Shown here one piece after another: positions 1-8,890 of a DNA stretch of 37,190 nt. The notes beneath the pieces are model-generated. The model saw nothing but the letters and a program-made list of their open reading frames with translations, searched no databases and had not been told where the DNA came from. The stretch comes from Chara braunii (lineage: Eukaryota > Streptophyta > Charophyceae > Charales > Characeae). Position 1 is the stretch's first letter; the number at the start of each line of letters is the position of its first letter. The position numbers were made by a program, and so were the translations under genes. The stretch is from positions 76,273-113,462 of the forward strand of contig BFEA01000061.1 in the NCBI GenBank assembly GCA_003427395.1, given 5' to 3'.

Positions 1-86
<86 letters not shown>
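1..86. repeat. (GA)n microsatellite
   Basis: Uninterrupted GA dinucleotide tract that runs off the left edge of the window, so its true length is unknown. The complementary (TC)n tract recurs at 18867-18918, 19037-19077 and 30954-31033. Confidence 0.99.
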
Positions 87-88
<2 letters not shown>

Positions 89-1487
89 TAGAATGACCGG
101 TGAAAGAGTTGAAACGAAAGTAGAGTGAATGAATCTACATCTGAGACCAGGCTTGGTGGCAGATGGACCTGGACAAGGGGAACCGAGGTAACCCTTGGAC
201 AAACTGCCATGGAGGGGGAGAAAATGGGACGAGGTCCTCCTAGGTAACCCCAGGAAAAATTGCCATGGAGTTTATCTCCCTGACCCACTTTTATGCCTGG
301 CCTGTGTCCTGACAGGGCACTGCGGTGCTGTTAAGATCCACACCAGCCACTTATGCCTGGGATGTCATGACAGGACTGCAGGGCTCTGGCCAAACCAAAA
401 GAGTACAGAAAGGAAAAAGAAACACGGGGCTCTGATGGTCTTCCAGTTTTTTTGGTGGCGGCCAGTTTGGGCAGTGATGATGGGCGGCGATTTTGGGGAC
501 GATTTTGGGGGTGACTTTGGGGGCCGATCTCAGGGGGTGATTTGGGGCATCCATGAAAAAGGGCAGTGTTATGAACTTGGTTGTCTGACGATTTTTATCG
601 CCACTCACACACAGACAATCTCATACACGCCCGTACATGCATAAGAGAAGGGGGAGAGGAGACAGAGTCCACACTGCACACAGATCAAAGTAGGCAGCGG
701 AATACAGCTATGCACAGATGGGGAGAAGACACACAGTGTTTCTCTCTCTCTGACAAACTCCCAACAACCAATCACAAGTAGAACCTGCAAGGATAACAAT
801 TGAAATTGCACTGATGATGAGCCAACTCAAACAATTATCGTAACAGAGTTTGTTCCAGTATCTCGCCACTCTCAGAACTCACACCCCACTCTCTATCCTA
901 CACCCAGTTAGTAGCGCCACCTCAGAATGGCCTCCCAGAGGCCAGCGCGAACCACCCTGATGAAGAACAGGTCCTGCGATGAAGTCTTCAGTGCCGATGG
1001 ACAACTCTGACGAAGGAGCAGGTAGCTATGGCTGCCACCACCCACCAGTACACAGTGTAGAGCCTTGATGTAGCCTGGCCAGACGCAGATACCCCAGGGG
1101 TAGATGCGCTGAGGATGCCCCAGCTATGGCAGGCTCAGACTGGGCCGGCTATGGCTGCTGTCAACAGCGAGGTCTCAGGATGCTGCCTGCAGACCGTCAC
1201 CGCCACCAACTTGCTTGGCTTCTCCAACGCTGCTTCGCGAGAAATGAACTGCCAAAAGTCCTGAACCGATGGGCCTAACCTATCTATAGACTACACTAGA
1301 CCTCGACTGGACTGACTGACCGACCGGTACCATTTCTGTTTCGGCCTCTCGGCCTCTACCAGACCCGGCTATAGGCTATAGGACCGTCTATCAGTGTAGG
1401 CCACTTAGGTCCTGTCTGTCCTAGGGGTAGCCTGGGCCGGCTATTCGCAGTTGGGGTAGTAGTAGGAAATCCAGTTAGTGTTAGGGC
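87..1487. other. No gene recognised; possible LTR debris
   Basis: I see no convincing coding exon here. Bases 480-545 are a G-rich stretch with a degenerate repeat of GGnGANTTTGGGG type. From about 840 to 1480 the sequence becomes GC-rich, with runs of CTATGGC, CTAGACC and TAGGCC type words that also characterise the LTRs elsewhere in this window. It may therefore be a worn LTR of another family, but no TG/CA ends or target duplication could be defined. Confidence 0.4.
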
Positions 1488-1491
1488 CTAG

Positions 1492-1760
1492 GCTACCAGC
1501 CGGGCCGCCCGGGTCCCGGTGGCCAGCCCGTGCAAGGACCAGGGAAGGTCCCAGCAAAAAAAAACAAAAAATCAAAAAAATCCGAAAAAAAACTATGTTA
1601 TGCAGAAAAATAAACTGAACAACTTTTGCCTCAGGGTCACATCGAAATTCTAAACCAAATTTACAAAAACAAATAAAGTTTGAAAATATTTTTTTTTATT
1701 TTTATTTTTTTTATTATTTTTGGCCCGGCCGGGCAAGTGACCCCGGGCCACTCTGGTAGC
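1492..1760. mobile_element. 269-bp TIR element (MITE-like), uninterrupted copy
   Basis: The element starts GCTACCAG and ends CTGGTAGC, and both sides carry CTAG (1488-1491 and 1761-1764), either a 4-bp target duplication or a preferred target. GC-rich ends with CCGGGC words flank an A/T-rich core of A runs and T runs. A second copy lies at 6229-7432 with the same CTAG flanks and is split by a solo LTR. At 1553-1558 this copy shows the unoccupied version of that insertion site. It has no coding capacity. The superfamily is not assigned. Confidence 0.75.
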
Positions 1761-1764
1761 CTAG

Positions 1765-2034
1765 GTTAGGGCTGTATTTTCCCAAATTTACAGATATGTC
1801 CCTCACGAATTTCCTCACAGGTAGGTCTCTCAGTTAGCCCTCAGCCAAACAAAATTGCGAATCTAACCTACCAGTTAGTGTACAGCCTCACAGTCAATCT
1901 CGGCAGTCAGAATCAGCAAGTCATTGCAGCAGCAAGACTTTTGGGGTACGAATAAGTGTGTGCAGTGTGCACAATATTGGACTGGTGGCAGCAGGTATTT
2001 GAATTTTGAAGTCTTCGAGTGCCTAAATGCATGA
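1765..2034. other. Intergenic, nothing recognised
   Basis: Unique-looking sequence between two TIR elements. No exon, repeat or RNA gene could be supported. With the 851-bp element removed, it continues at 2896. Confidence 0.5.
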
Positions 2035-2039
2035 CCATG

Positions 2040-2890
2040 CTACCGTCTTCACCCGAAAATAACGCCCGGGGCCCGAGCGTTATTTTCACTTTACCCTAAA
2101 AAAAATAGATTTTTCAGCATTTTTGTTTATAATCACTTTTTTTTTAATATAGCTAACGCCTGGGCATTATATTCGAATAGAACGCCCGGGTGCTATATTT
2201 GGATGTACCATGGGCAGAGGCATTGTAGATGGAGTATACATGGGTTTTAAAGGGGGTTGAAAGGCGTTTTGACTTCCAAGGGGTATGTTTTGGTTTGAGT
2301 TTTTGTTTTATTTTCTCTATTTTCGAATTTATAAGGAGCGCGCCCCCCCCCCCCCCCCCCCAAAAAAAAAAAGAAAACTGTAAAAAGACTATGTTGTCTA
2401 GAATTGCAATGCAACGAACTTTGGCGTGGCTGGAGGCCGGCAGGGCGATGACAACGATGGCGCGGACGACCACGGCATGGCAACGACGGCGTGGAGGACC
2501 ATGGCAGGGCGACGATGAACTGGCGTGGGGTGTAGGGCACAGGGCGAAGTCCTGAGATTCGATTTCAAAATCTTGGGACTTCGGTGCCGTTGATCAATGC
2601 AGATCGACAGCCCAGGAAGACGAAAAAAGAAACCTACAAAATGGTGCCTACCAGACCCTGAAAAATTCCGTGGCCGCTGCAAAAGAAAAATCCCCCCTCT
2701 GTGCCATACGCCCGTGGCGCAAAAAAGAAAAATCGGCACGATTTGGGGGACAGCGCTGAGGGGGCCCGGGTGGCTGGCTGGGGGGGTCGCACAGCCAGGC
2801 GCCCCGAGCGCCCTTCCGGGGGACCTGGTGTGGCTCGGGCACTATATTCGTAAACAACGCCCGGGTGTTATTTTCCAGTGAAGACGGTAG
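2040..2890. mobile_element. 851-bp non-autonomous TIR element with 5-bp TSD
   Basis: The ends form inverted repeats of about 31 bp beginning CTACCGTCTTCAC with three mismatches. The sequence CCATG sits directly outside both ends (2035-2039 and 2891-2895), which fits a 5-bp target duplication. The ends carry the word AACGCCCGGG, repeated at 2062, 2182 and 2856. The sub-terminal segment 2161-2202 is repeated directly near the right end at 2838-2880. The interior has a C run followed by an A run (about 2343-2371) and a GC-rich imperfect repeat with GGCGTGG and ACGACGG words (2425-2530). No transposase is encoded, so mobilisation in trans is inferred. Confidence 0.8.
2056..2086. repeat. 31-bp near-perfect palindrome inside the TIR
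   Basis: AAAATAACGC at 2056-2065 is mirrored by GCGTTATTTT at 2077-2086. Fourteen of the fifteen base pairs around the centre at 2071 match; the exception is 2066/2076. It overlaps the left TIR, and the right end has only a half-version. It could form a hairpin or a transposase-binding dyad. Confidence 0.9.
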
Positions 2891-2895
2891 CCATG

Positions 2896-3481
2896 ACATC
2901 CTCATCCACCTCCGATAAAGATAACAATGACCATGCTCAGTTTGACAGTCACCCACTGCCACCAAACGACTCGTGATTGTGACCTCTACCCTGCTTTTGG
3001 AAATGTGGGAAGCCAGAGGAGAGGGCGAGTACCTCTTCCACCCCCTCCCTTGCCCCCTTTTTCACTCTTCTATTTCTTCTTCTTTGTCGGCGTTGTCCTC
3101 TTAACTGACATTTTATTAAATGTGAAAGATATTTTTCACGTGACGAAATTGAATTGCGAAAATTTCAACCCTTTTCTAGACAATTTTTCATCCTGTGCGA
3201 GGGGTCATGTAAAATAGCATGTTACGATGAGACGTATTGGGGTTAGATCATCCTCCAGTGAGCATGTACTTGTGGCCTTAAAAGTGACCAGATGCATCCA
3301 GTAGAGTGCCCTGGAGCCTTTCAAATGACCATACAGCATCCCATAAAGCATCCCTGGGACGCCGTTTGCACATTCTCTGCTGCATACGGACATCTAAAAT
3401 TGGGCCGAAATAGGTTAAAAAAATTCTCAAGTGGTTCCAGACTGTCTCCTAAGAATGGTAGGAGCCAGAACCAAGAGGTTC
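2896..3481. other. Intergenic, nothing recognised
   Basis: No supported exon. Mixed-composition sequence with a pyrimidine-rich stretch at 3030-3090. I looked on the minus strand for the nucleotide-binding domain expected downstream of the ABCC-like exon at 4250-4407 and did not find a Walker A motif. Confidence 0.5.
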
Positions 3482-3627
3482 TTTTTTTTTTTTTTTTTTT
3501 TTCCGAAGTTCAAAGAAGTCTCAATTTGGGAAGGTGGGAAAAAATTTTCAGACCTGATGAAATCATTTGAAAATTGAAATGTCATTTTCTTCCTCTTTGT
3601 TGTCTCCATTGTCTTCTTCTTCTTCTT

Positions 3628-3658
<31 letters not shown>

Positions 3659-4040
3659 AGTTACAGGCTTCTTTGCTGACTCATGCACACTACACTGCTC
3701 ACTCTGGTTCGTCCTCTTCTCTTCCTCTTCGTCTTTTCCTCCTCGGCTCCCCCCCCTCCTTCATGATTATCATCATCATCATCATCATCATGGTAGACAC
3801 GACAAAATTCTTCTTCTTCTTCTTCTTCTTCTTCTTCTTCTTCTTCTTCTCCTTCTTCTTCTTCTTCTGCTTCTGCTTCTGCTGCTGCTGACGAAGATGA
3901 CGACGACGACACGAGGAAGACGACAACAATGACAGTGACAATAACGACGATGCCTTTGGCCACAATGACGACAATGACAATGATGACGATCATCATGGTT
4001 TGTAACTTAGCCCCCTCCTCCTCCTCCTCCTCCTCCTCTC
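3482..4040. repeat. Microsatellite cluster: T run, (TTC)n, (ATC)n, (TTC)n, (GAC)-type, (TCC)n
   Basis: Tracts in order are a T run at 3482-3502, (TTC)n at 3612-3657, (ATC)n at about 3760-3791, (TTC)n with TGC interruptions at 3807-3890, a GAC/AAT-rich degenerate tract at 3890-4000 and (TCC)n at 4012-4038. Poly-Leu, poly-Phe, poly-Glu or poly-Lys reading frames across this block are artefacts of the repeats. Confidence 0.97.
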
Positions 4041-4249
4041 TAGTCTTCATTTAATGAGCTGATCGACTCGCGAACGTCTACTGATACGCAGTCTCAACAA
4101 ACCGGCAACAGACAAAGTAGAGATGGCAGAGCAAATTTTGTTAAGGTATGCTGACAAGTTGTGACAACAGTCTATTTCACAAAACTATGCAAAACACGCC
4201 ATGTGCCTTACGCCCCGCGCCGAATATGTACTCGCGTGCATGCACTCAC

Positions 4250-4407
4250 CATTGGAAGTCACCTTCAATCTCAATAGCACAGAGAGGCTTCTTGCCATCC
4301 GATTCGTCGTTGTCACTGCTGGCTGCATCACTTGTATGACTGGCTTGTCTGTTAACCAGCTTAACATCATCGAGCTTCAAAAATGCATCGATCCGTTTCA
4401 CAGAAAT
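4250..4407 (-). CDS. Probable internal exon of an ABCC (MRP-type) ABC transporter
   Basis: Read on the minus strand, bases 4407-4250 give an open frame that begins ISVKRIDAFLKLDDV, passes through an Asp/Ser-rich stretch, and ends CAIEIEGDFQW. In ABCC transporters the segment joining TMD1 to NBD1 has this pattern: a V-S-x-K-R-[IL]-x-x-F-L helix, a variable acidic linker, then I-x-[IV]-x-x-x-x-F-x-W at the start of NBD1. The exon ends at a consensus donor GTGAGT (4249-4244) that splits the Trp codon. A plausible acceptor ATAG lies at 4411-4408 but lacks a good pyrimidine tract. I could not find the neighbouring TMD or NBD exons: the downstream side runs into microsatellites and the 851-bp element. 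This is either one exon of a large gene or a relic. Confidence 0.5.
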
Positions 4408-4502
4408 CTATTTCATGAATTCAAAGTTCAAACAGATGCATTTTAAGTTTTCATGTCAGTCAAATATCAGAGATGTCTCCTCACCTTGAACTTTCAAACT
4501 CT

Positions 4503-4555
4503 GTTACAGTTACCGTTACGGCTGTGCAAATCTTGAATGTAATGGTAACTGTAAC
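4503..4555. repeat. Inverted repeat, 12-bp perfect arms
   Basis: GTTACAGTTACC at 4503-4514 is exactly complementary to GGTAACTGTAAC at 4544-4555, with a 29-nt loop. A weaker related motif (ATAACTATAAC) follows at about 4612-4622. It lies in a segment with no other recognised feature, and its function is unknown. Confidence 0.85.
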
Positions 4556-4985
4556 ATCGGTCGAAAGACTCGAAACTTGAGAGGCGTTCAAAATTTGCAC
4601 ATCCGTCACGATAACTATAACATTGTCACGAAATCCGATTCAAGAATGGCAATGGATTCTGACGGCGCGTTCATTGAACGTGCCGAGGCCGGGTAATGGG
4701 CCCGGTATCTGAACTGATTTGTATAATTCTATATGGGACGCTGGGCCCGGTTCACTGGTTGGTGTTCCACCCTGCCACATGTTGTCCACATTCATTTCAG
4801 GAAAGAGAGATGCCCTATCCCCTTACCATGGCGTGTTTCAGTCACTGTTACATGCCTGGTTGGGCGATGTACATACAAACCATACTGAATGGACAATGCT
4901 GTGCAAGTGGAATCTCAACTAGCAATGTGCATTCCGATACATACAAAATGGTGTCGAATAGCGCAGGGAAGATTTAGATACAAGA
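4556..4985. other. Intergenic or intronic, nothing recognised
   Basis: Unique-looking sequence between the ABCC-like exon and a possible transmembrane exon on the same strand. Short frames exist on both strands, but none shows a domain or splice context I can defend. Confidence 0.4.
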
Positions 4986-5006
4986 CCTGACCTGACCGAG
5001 ACTGAC

Positions 5007-5140
5007 CTTTATCACATAGTGCAAGATAGCGAAGCAGAATGCTAGAATACTGATGACTGACCCAATCAAGGCTTCATCATAGACCAAACATACATCATGC
5101 TCATCACAAGGTGTGAAGGAGCCTGGCGCTGTACACAGGA
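5007..5140 (-). other. Possible exon with one membrane segment (unassigned)
   Basis: On the minus strand a pyrimidine-rich acceptor (CTTCCTTCCTGTGTACAG, ending near 5141) is followed by an open stretch with the hydrophobic segment ALIGSVISILAFCFAIL. It ends at AAG followed by GTCAGT (about 5006). The splice-like borders and membrane segment would suit a transporter, and it lies upstream of the ABCC-like exon on the same strand. The roughly 0.6-kb gap is too short to hold a whole TMD1, so membership in the same gene is doubtful. Confidence 0.25.
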
Positions 5141-5800
5141 AGGAAGCGCCAGGTCCAGACATACACAGACGAAGAGGAGAGGGAGAGATGGGAATGTCGT
5201 CAACACCAAGTCTTTGTCACAAGTCCCAAATAATCCCTCGTTGCAATGTCTGAAGTCCAAAAGTCGAGTCTGGATCCAATGTCACCAAGCTCTTTCTCTC
5301 TTCTCTCGTAGTCTGCAGATGCAGTGAAGTCAGATGATGAGAGGGTAAGAGGGAGATGGTGGACTGAGAAGAGGAAGAAGAAGAACTCTCTCTCTCTCTG
5401 TTACGAGCCAGGGACTTACCTGTGATGTTGGCGCTGTTATGCAGGTACCTCGAAGACGAAGCTGGAGCAACGGCGCTGCAGGTAAGTACCTCTGGCCTCC
5501 GCCCAATCTCTTTCTCTCTCTCTAGTGCTATCCTAGCTATGGCGCCCAGCGCTGGAGACTACAGCTACCTACTGCGCCCAGTGCTGAAGACAAAGGCCAA
5601 CGCTACTACTACTCCTGCAGCGCTCCCTCCAGAGTGCTGCGGCCGAATCCTGAACACTACTGCCTCCTGCCTGCCTGGACTCCACGTGAAGTGCCTGGCC
5701 AGTCCCTATGAACTACCTCCCAACTGTAGGGCGGGCCAGTCTTATATAGTCCTGGCCCGTCCAGGAGGCTGCTCTTGCCAATGCCCAAACGTGCTAGACC

Positions 5801-5890
5801 CTGAGGAAGCTTCCGGGCAGTTTCCAGGTAGCTTCTGGCTAAAGCCTGAGGAAGCTTCCGGGAAGTTTCCAGGTAGCTTCTGGCTAAAGC
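5801..5890. repeat. 45-bp direct repeat, two copies
   Basis: Two adjacent 45-bp units start at 5801 and 5846 and contain GAAGCTTCCGGG and GGTAGCTTCTGGCTAAAGCC; a third begins at 5891 and breaks off. The period is a multiple of three, so a chance plus-strand frame shows a 15-residue duplicate, but nothing else supports coding. Confidence 0.93.
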
Positions 5891-5895
5891 CTGAG

Positions 5896-6135
5896 GGCCT
5901 ATAGGCCCTTGTTTTCAGGCTGTCAGGCTGAAATGACACGGGGCCTGTAGGCCCTGGTTTTCAGGCTGTCAGGCTGAAACAGACACGGGGCCTGTAGGCC
6001 CTGGTTTCCAGGCTGTCAGGCTGTCAGGCTGAAACAGACACGGGGCCTGTAGGCCCTGGTTTTCAGGCTGTCAGGCTGAAACAGACACGGGGCCTGTAGG
6101 CCCTCGTTTTCAGGCTTTCAGGCTGAAAATGACAC
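5896..6135. repeat. Minisatellite, 46-55-bp unit, about five copies
   Basis: Units start at 5896, 5942, 5989, 6044 and 6091 (spacings 46, 47, 55 and 47). Each has the palindrome GGCCTRTAGGCC followed by TTTTCAGGCTGTCAGGCTGA and GACACGG. The 55-bp unit gains 8 bp by duplicating CAGGCTGT. A degenerate inverted remnant (CCTGAAAATGGCCCG) closes the array. Confidence 0.95.
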
Positions 6136-6285
6136 GGGCCTGAAAATGGCCCGTGCAGCCTGTTGCAGGCGCAGCATGTAACAGTCACACTGCGTCCGAC
6201 ATATTTTGAAAATAGGTACAAAAGCTAGGGCACCAGCCGGGCTGCCCGGGTGGCGCGGCCGTGCAAGGGCCAAAGTAGGTCCCAG

Positions 6286-7245
6286 TGCAATCAGACTCGA
6301 TTTCTTCTTCACTTCGCATACATGCAGACAGATGGCAATTCACACTGGCGCCAAGCGCCCACTCAAAGCTCAGAGATATGGGAACCGAGAACACAGTTCA
6401 GATGCAAACTCGCTTTAACAGGCTATGGCGCATCAGCGCCTGTACATCCCAGCTCTCGTCACTGTGTCCAAGACCATTGTTCGCACACACTCAACTCTGG
6501 ATCCTCCTGAATATCCCACGCACATACACTCTGCCACTCATACACACACATTGAACTCTGCCTCTAAGCTACAGCAGCTATGGCCACCTAACCCCTACTA
6601 GCTATGGATACTCTATCCTCCTTCGGCCCACTTCATCCTCGGGCATCTGCAGACCACCGTGCACAAGACGCTAGGGCAGCGCTTCCGCATGGCTCACGCA
6701 GGAATGAATCCATGGCTGGACGCTGCCTCTTGATTTATACTTCTGTAAGTTGCTGGCCTGCCCCTTTCCACCGGGCCCACGGTGCACACAGTCCCTCATG
6801 GTACTTTCTGACTGTACAAAGTGAGATTGGAACTGGGTACCGCTGACTAAGCGAAGTTGGACTCACCACTTGCCCACTTGCCTCTGGTCTGCTGTGGGTA
6901 ACGTGAGGGAAACTCGAAAGGCCACTTCCGGACCTTCCAGAAGTCTGTGGACTTGGCCTTTCGGGACTGTAGCAGCTACGACCTTGACCTTTCAGGACTG
7001 TCGCAGCTACGACCTTGACCTTTCAAAATTGCCACAGCTACGGCCTCTACACAACTATGAACCCTACTCGACAGATCTACAGATCGAACCCCTACAGCTA
7101 CACAGACCTATGACAAGCAACAACTGACTCCTAAAACGCAGGTCACGGGTTCAAACACACAGAGGTACTGTACACTGGTGAGGTGAGGTCTAGGGATCGA
7201 TCCCTGGGATCTGCATCTGTTACTGCCAGGGTGAAAACCGTTTCA
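6286..7245 (-). mobile_element. Solo LTR of the element A family
   Basis: 960 bp beginning TGCAATCAG and ending GTTTCA on the plus strand, colinear with the LTRs of element A, flanked by a 4-bp duplication CCAG (6282-6285 and 7246-7249). The uninterrupted site exists at 1553-1558. No internal gag-pol sequence is attached, which suggests LTR-LTR recombination after insertion. Relative to element A the LTR sense strand is minus. The minus-strand TATAAAT box is at 6733-6739. It is visibly more diverged from the A LTRs than those are from each other. Confidence 0.9.
6960..7043. repeat. About 31-bp tandem units inside the solo LTR
   Basis: Three degenerate units of GGACTGTAGCAGCTACGACC followed by TTGACCTTTC. 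The homologous positions in other LTR copies hold two (12065-12126) or three (19883-19980) units, so copy number varies between LTRs. Confidence 0.85.
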
Positions 7246-7574
7246 CCAGCACAAAAAAAAAAAGAAAAAAAAAAAAAAAATCGAAAAAATCTGAAAACAA
7301 AACCTATGTTATGCAGAAAAATAAAGTGAACAGCTTTTGCGTCAGGGTCACATCGAAATTCTTTACCACATAAAAAATAAAAAATAAAAATTTGGCCTGC
7401 CCGGGCAAGTGGTCCCAGGCCACTCTGGTAGCCTAGTACTAAAGCGTTTTGCAGCGTTTCTTTCATTTTTTTGATCATTTTTTAAATGCTGTAAAGCACG
7501 TCACACAGCACTATAATCAACTATTATTTTCAATCAACACCTTCTAGTAGGACCAGGGGTCTGGTCCCACCTAC

Positions 7575-7596
7575 AGCGTTGAGTTTTCTCAACGCT
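7575..7596. repeat. Sub-terminal hairpin, 9-bp stem and TTTT loop
   Basis: AGCGTTGAG, TTTT, CTCAACGCT: a perfect 9-bp stem just inside the left TIR. The right end holds a related but imperfect dyad at about 10014-10042. Confidence 0.93.
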
Positions 7597-7661
7597 GAGC
7601 GTGTGGCATGGTGGGACAGAGCTCTGCGAATCTAATGGTACCAAAATGCAGGATAATAACC

Positions 7662-8575
7662 TGCAATCAGACTCGCTCTCATTCACACTTCACATGCATG
7701 CAAACAGGTTGCGCAGCAAACTGGCGACAATCGCCCACTCAGAACTCAAAGATATAGTAACCAAGAACGCAGCTCAGACACAAGTTCACTTCAAATGGCT
7801 ATGGCGGCACATCGCCTCTACAACTCTCTGTTCGTCACTCACTCAACACTGCGATTCGCACACAGGATCACCCTGGATATCCCACACGCAACACACTGTA
7901 CACTCGCACACTCACACATGCTACTCTATCTCCTATCAGCTATGGCGGCTATGGCCGCTGCTACCCTATCGCTATGGCTAAGCTTCTTTCTCGCCCACTT
8001 CGTCTTCGGGCCTACTGCAGACCACCTCGCACAAGTCGCTGTGGCAGCGCTTCCGCATGGCTTACGCAGGAATGAATGCATGGCTCGTCGCTGCCTCTCA
8101 ATTTATACTTCTGTAGCTCGTTGGTCTGGCCCTTTCCCACGCCCGTGGTGCACACAGTCCCATACGGTACTTGCTTGACTGGACTAGGACTGACTGGGCT
8201 GACTCAGCACGGGTAGACTCCACCACTTGCCCACTTGCCTCTGTCTCAAACGTGAGCAACTTCGAAAGGCCAATACTAGGACCTTTTGGAAGGTTTAGTC
8301 TTGGCCTTTCGGAGACTGTAGCAGCTACGACCTTGACCTTTCGGGACTGTAGCAGCTGCGACTTCTAGAACTCCTAAGACCTCTACCCGACAGATCTACG
8401 GATCGAACCCCCTACAACCTATAGACCCTACGGCACTCTACCAACTGCTACGAATACACAGGTCACTGGTTCAACTCCTGGGGTCGACACAGATACTGTA
8501 CGCAGGTAAGGTGAGAACTAGGGATCGAGTCCTGGGATCTGCATTCGCTACTGCTAACAGGTGAAAACCGTTTCA
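7662..8575 (-). mobile_element. Solo LTR of the element A family (second)
   Basis: 914 bp from TGCAATCAG to GTTTCA, colinear with the other A-family LTRs, flanked by a 4-bp duplication AACC (7658-7661 and 8576-8579). The minus-strand TATAAAT box is at 8101-8107. It sits inside the 7550-10066 TIR element and so postdates it. No internal retroelement sequence is attached. Confidence 0.9.
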
Positions 8576-8587
8576 AACCTATTAGAT

Positions 8588-8890
8588 TTAGTCATTTTGT
8601 AGACTTTTTCTTCGAAGTGAAATCCGTTTTGTAGTGTGCTTTGGCCCTTTTGGTTTGGGCGGGAAACCATTGTGCACTGAGAAAACTACCCTACCGAGGG
8701 TAGGGTAGATTCTGACAGCTGTGTTTGGCTCTCTGGCATCAAACTCGTTTCCTTCGCCGGGCAATGAATGCATTTGGCCATCCACGTTGTCCCTGTCCAT
8801 TTCACAAATGGTGACCTCCTGTCCCCTCACCACGGGGAGTATCCCTTTTTCACAGAGACATTCACTCCGACTGTTCCAGACATGTTTCAT
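8588..8890 (-). other. Unidentified 100-codon open frame inside the TIR element
   Basis: An open minus-strand frame with unbiased composition (no low-complexity repeat), containing Cys and charged residues and ending in a basic Arg/Lys-rich tail. I recognise no domain. It could be captured host sequence or chance. Confidence 0.2.

Larger units (their letters stand above)
5280..6180 (-). other. LTR-like segment of an unidentified minus-strand retroelement
   Basis: Word usage and architecture resemble the defined LTRs nearby: TC-rich tracts, GCTATGGCGCC and GGTAAGTACC words, then GGCC-rich sequence. On the minus strand there is a TATATAAG box (about 5742-5749) in a GGCC-rich promoter-like setting. 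I could not fix the ends or a target duplication, so this remains an architectural comparison. Two tandem arrays are embedded in it (5801-5890 and 5896-6135). Confidence 0.35.
6229..7432. mobile_element. Second copy of the 269-bp TIR element, split by a solo LTR
   Basis: The left part at 6229-6285 and the right part at 7250-7432 together make about 240 bp matching 1492-1760 end to end. Shared words include CCGTGCAAGG, CTATGTTATGCAGAAAAATA and CACTCTGGTAGC. CTAG again flanks the element (6225-6228 and 7433-7436). The intervening 6286-7249 is a solo LTR plus its target duplication. Confidence 0.85.

Noticed and set aside
3574-4050. Long frames on both strands encoding poly-Leu, poly-Phe, poly-Glu or poly-Lys
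   Set aside because: They are translations of (TTC)n, (TCC)n, (ATC)n and related microsatellites, with no non-repeat coding sequence attached.
5422-5904. 160-codon plus-strand frame with a duplicated 15-residue peptide
   Set aside because: The duplicate simply reflects a 45-bp DNA repeat that happens to be a multiple of three. The rest has no domain and lies in LTR-like sequence.
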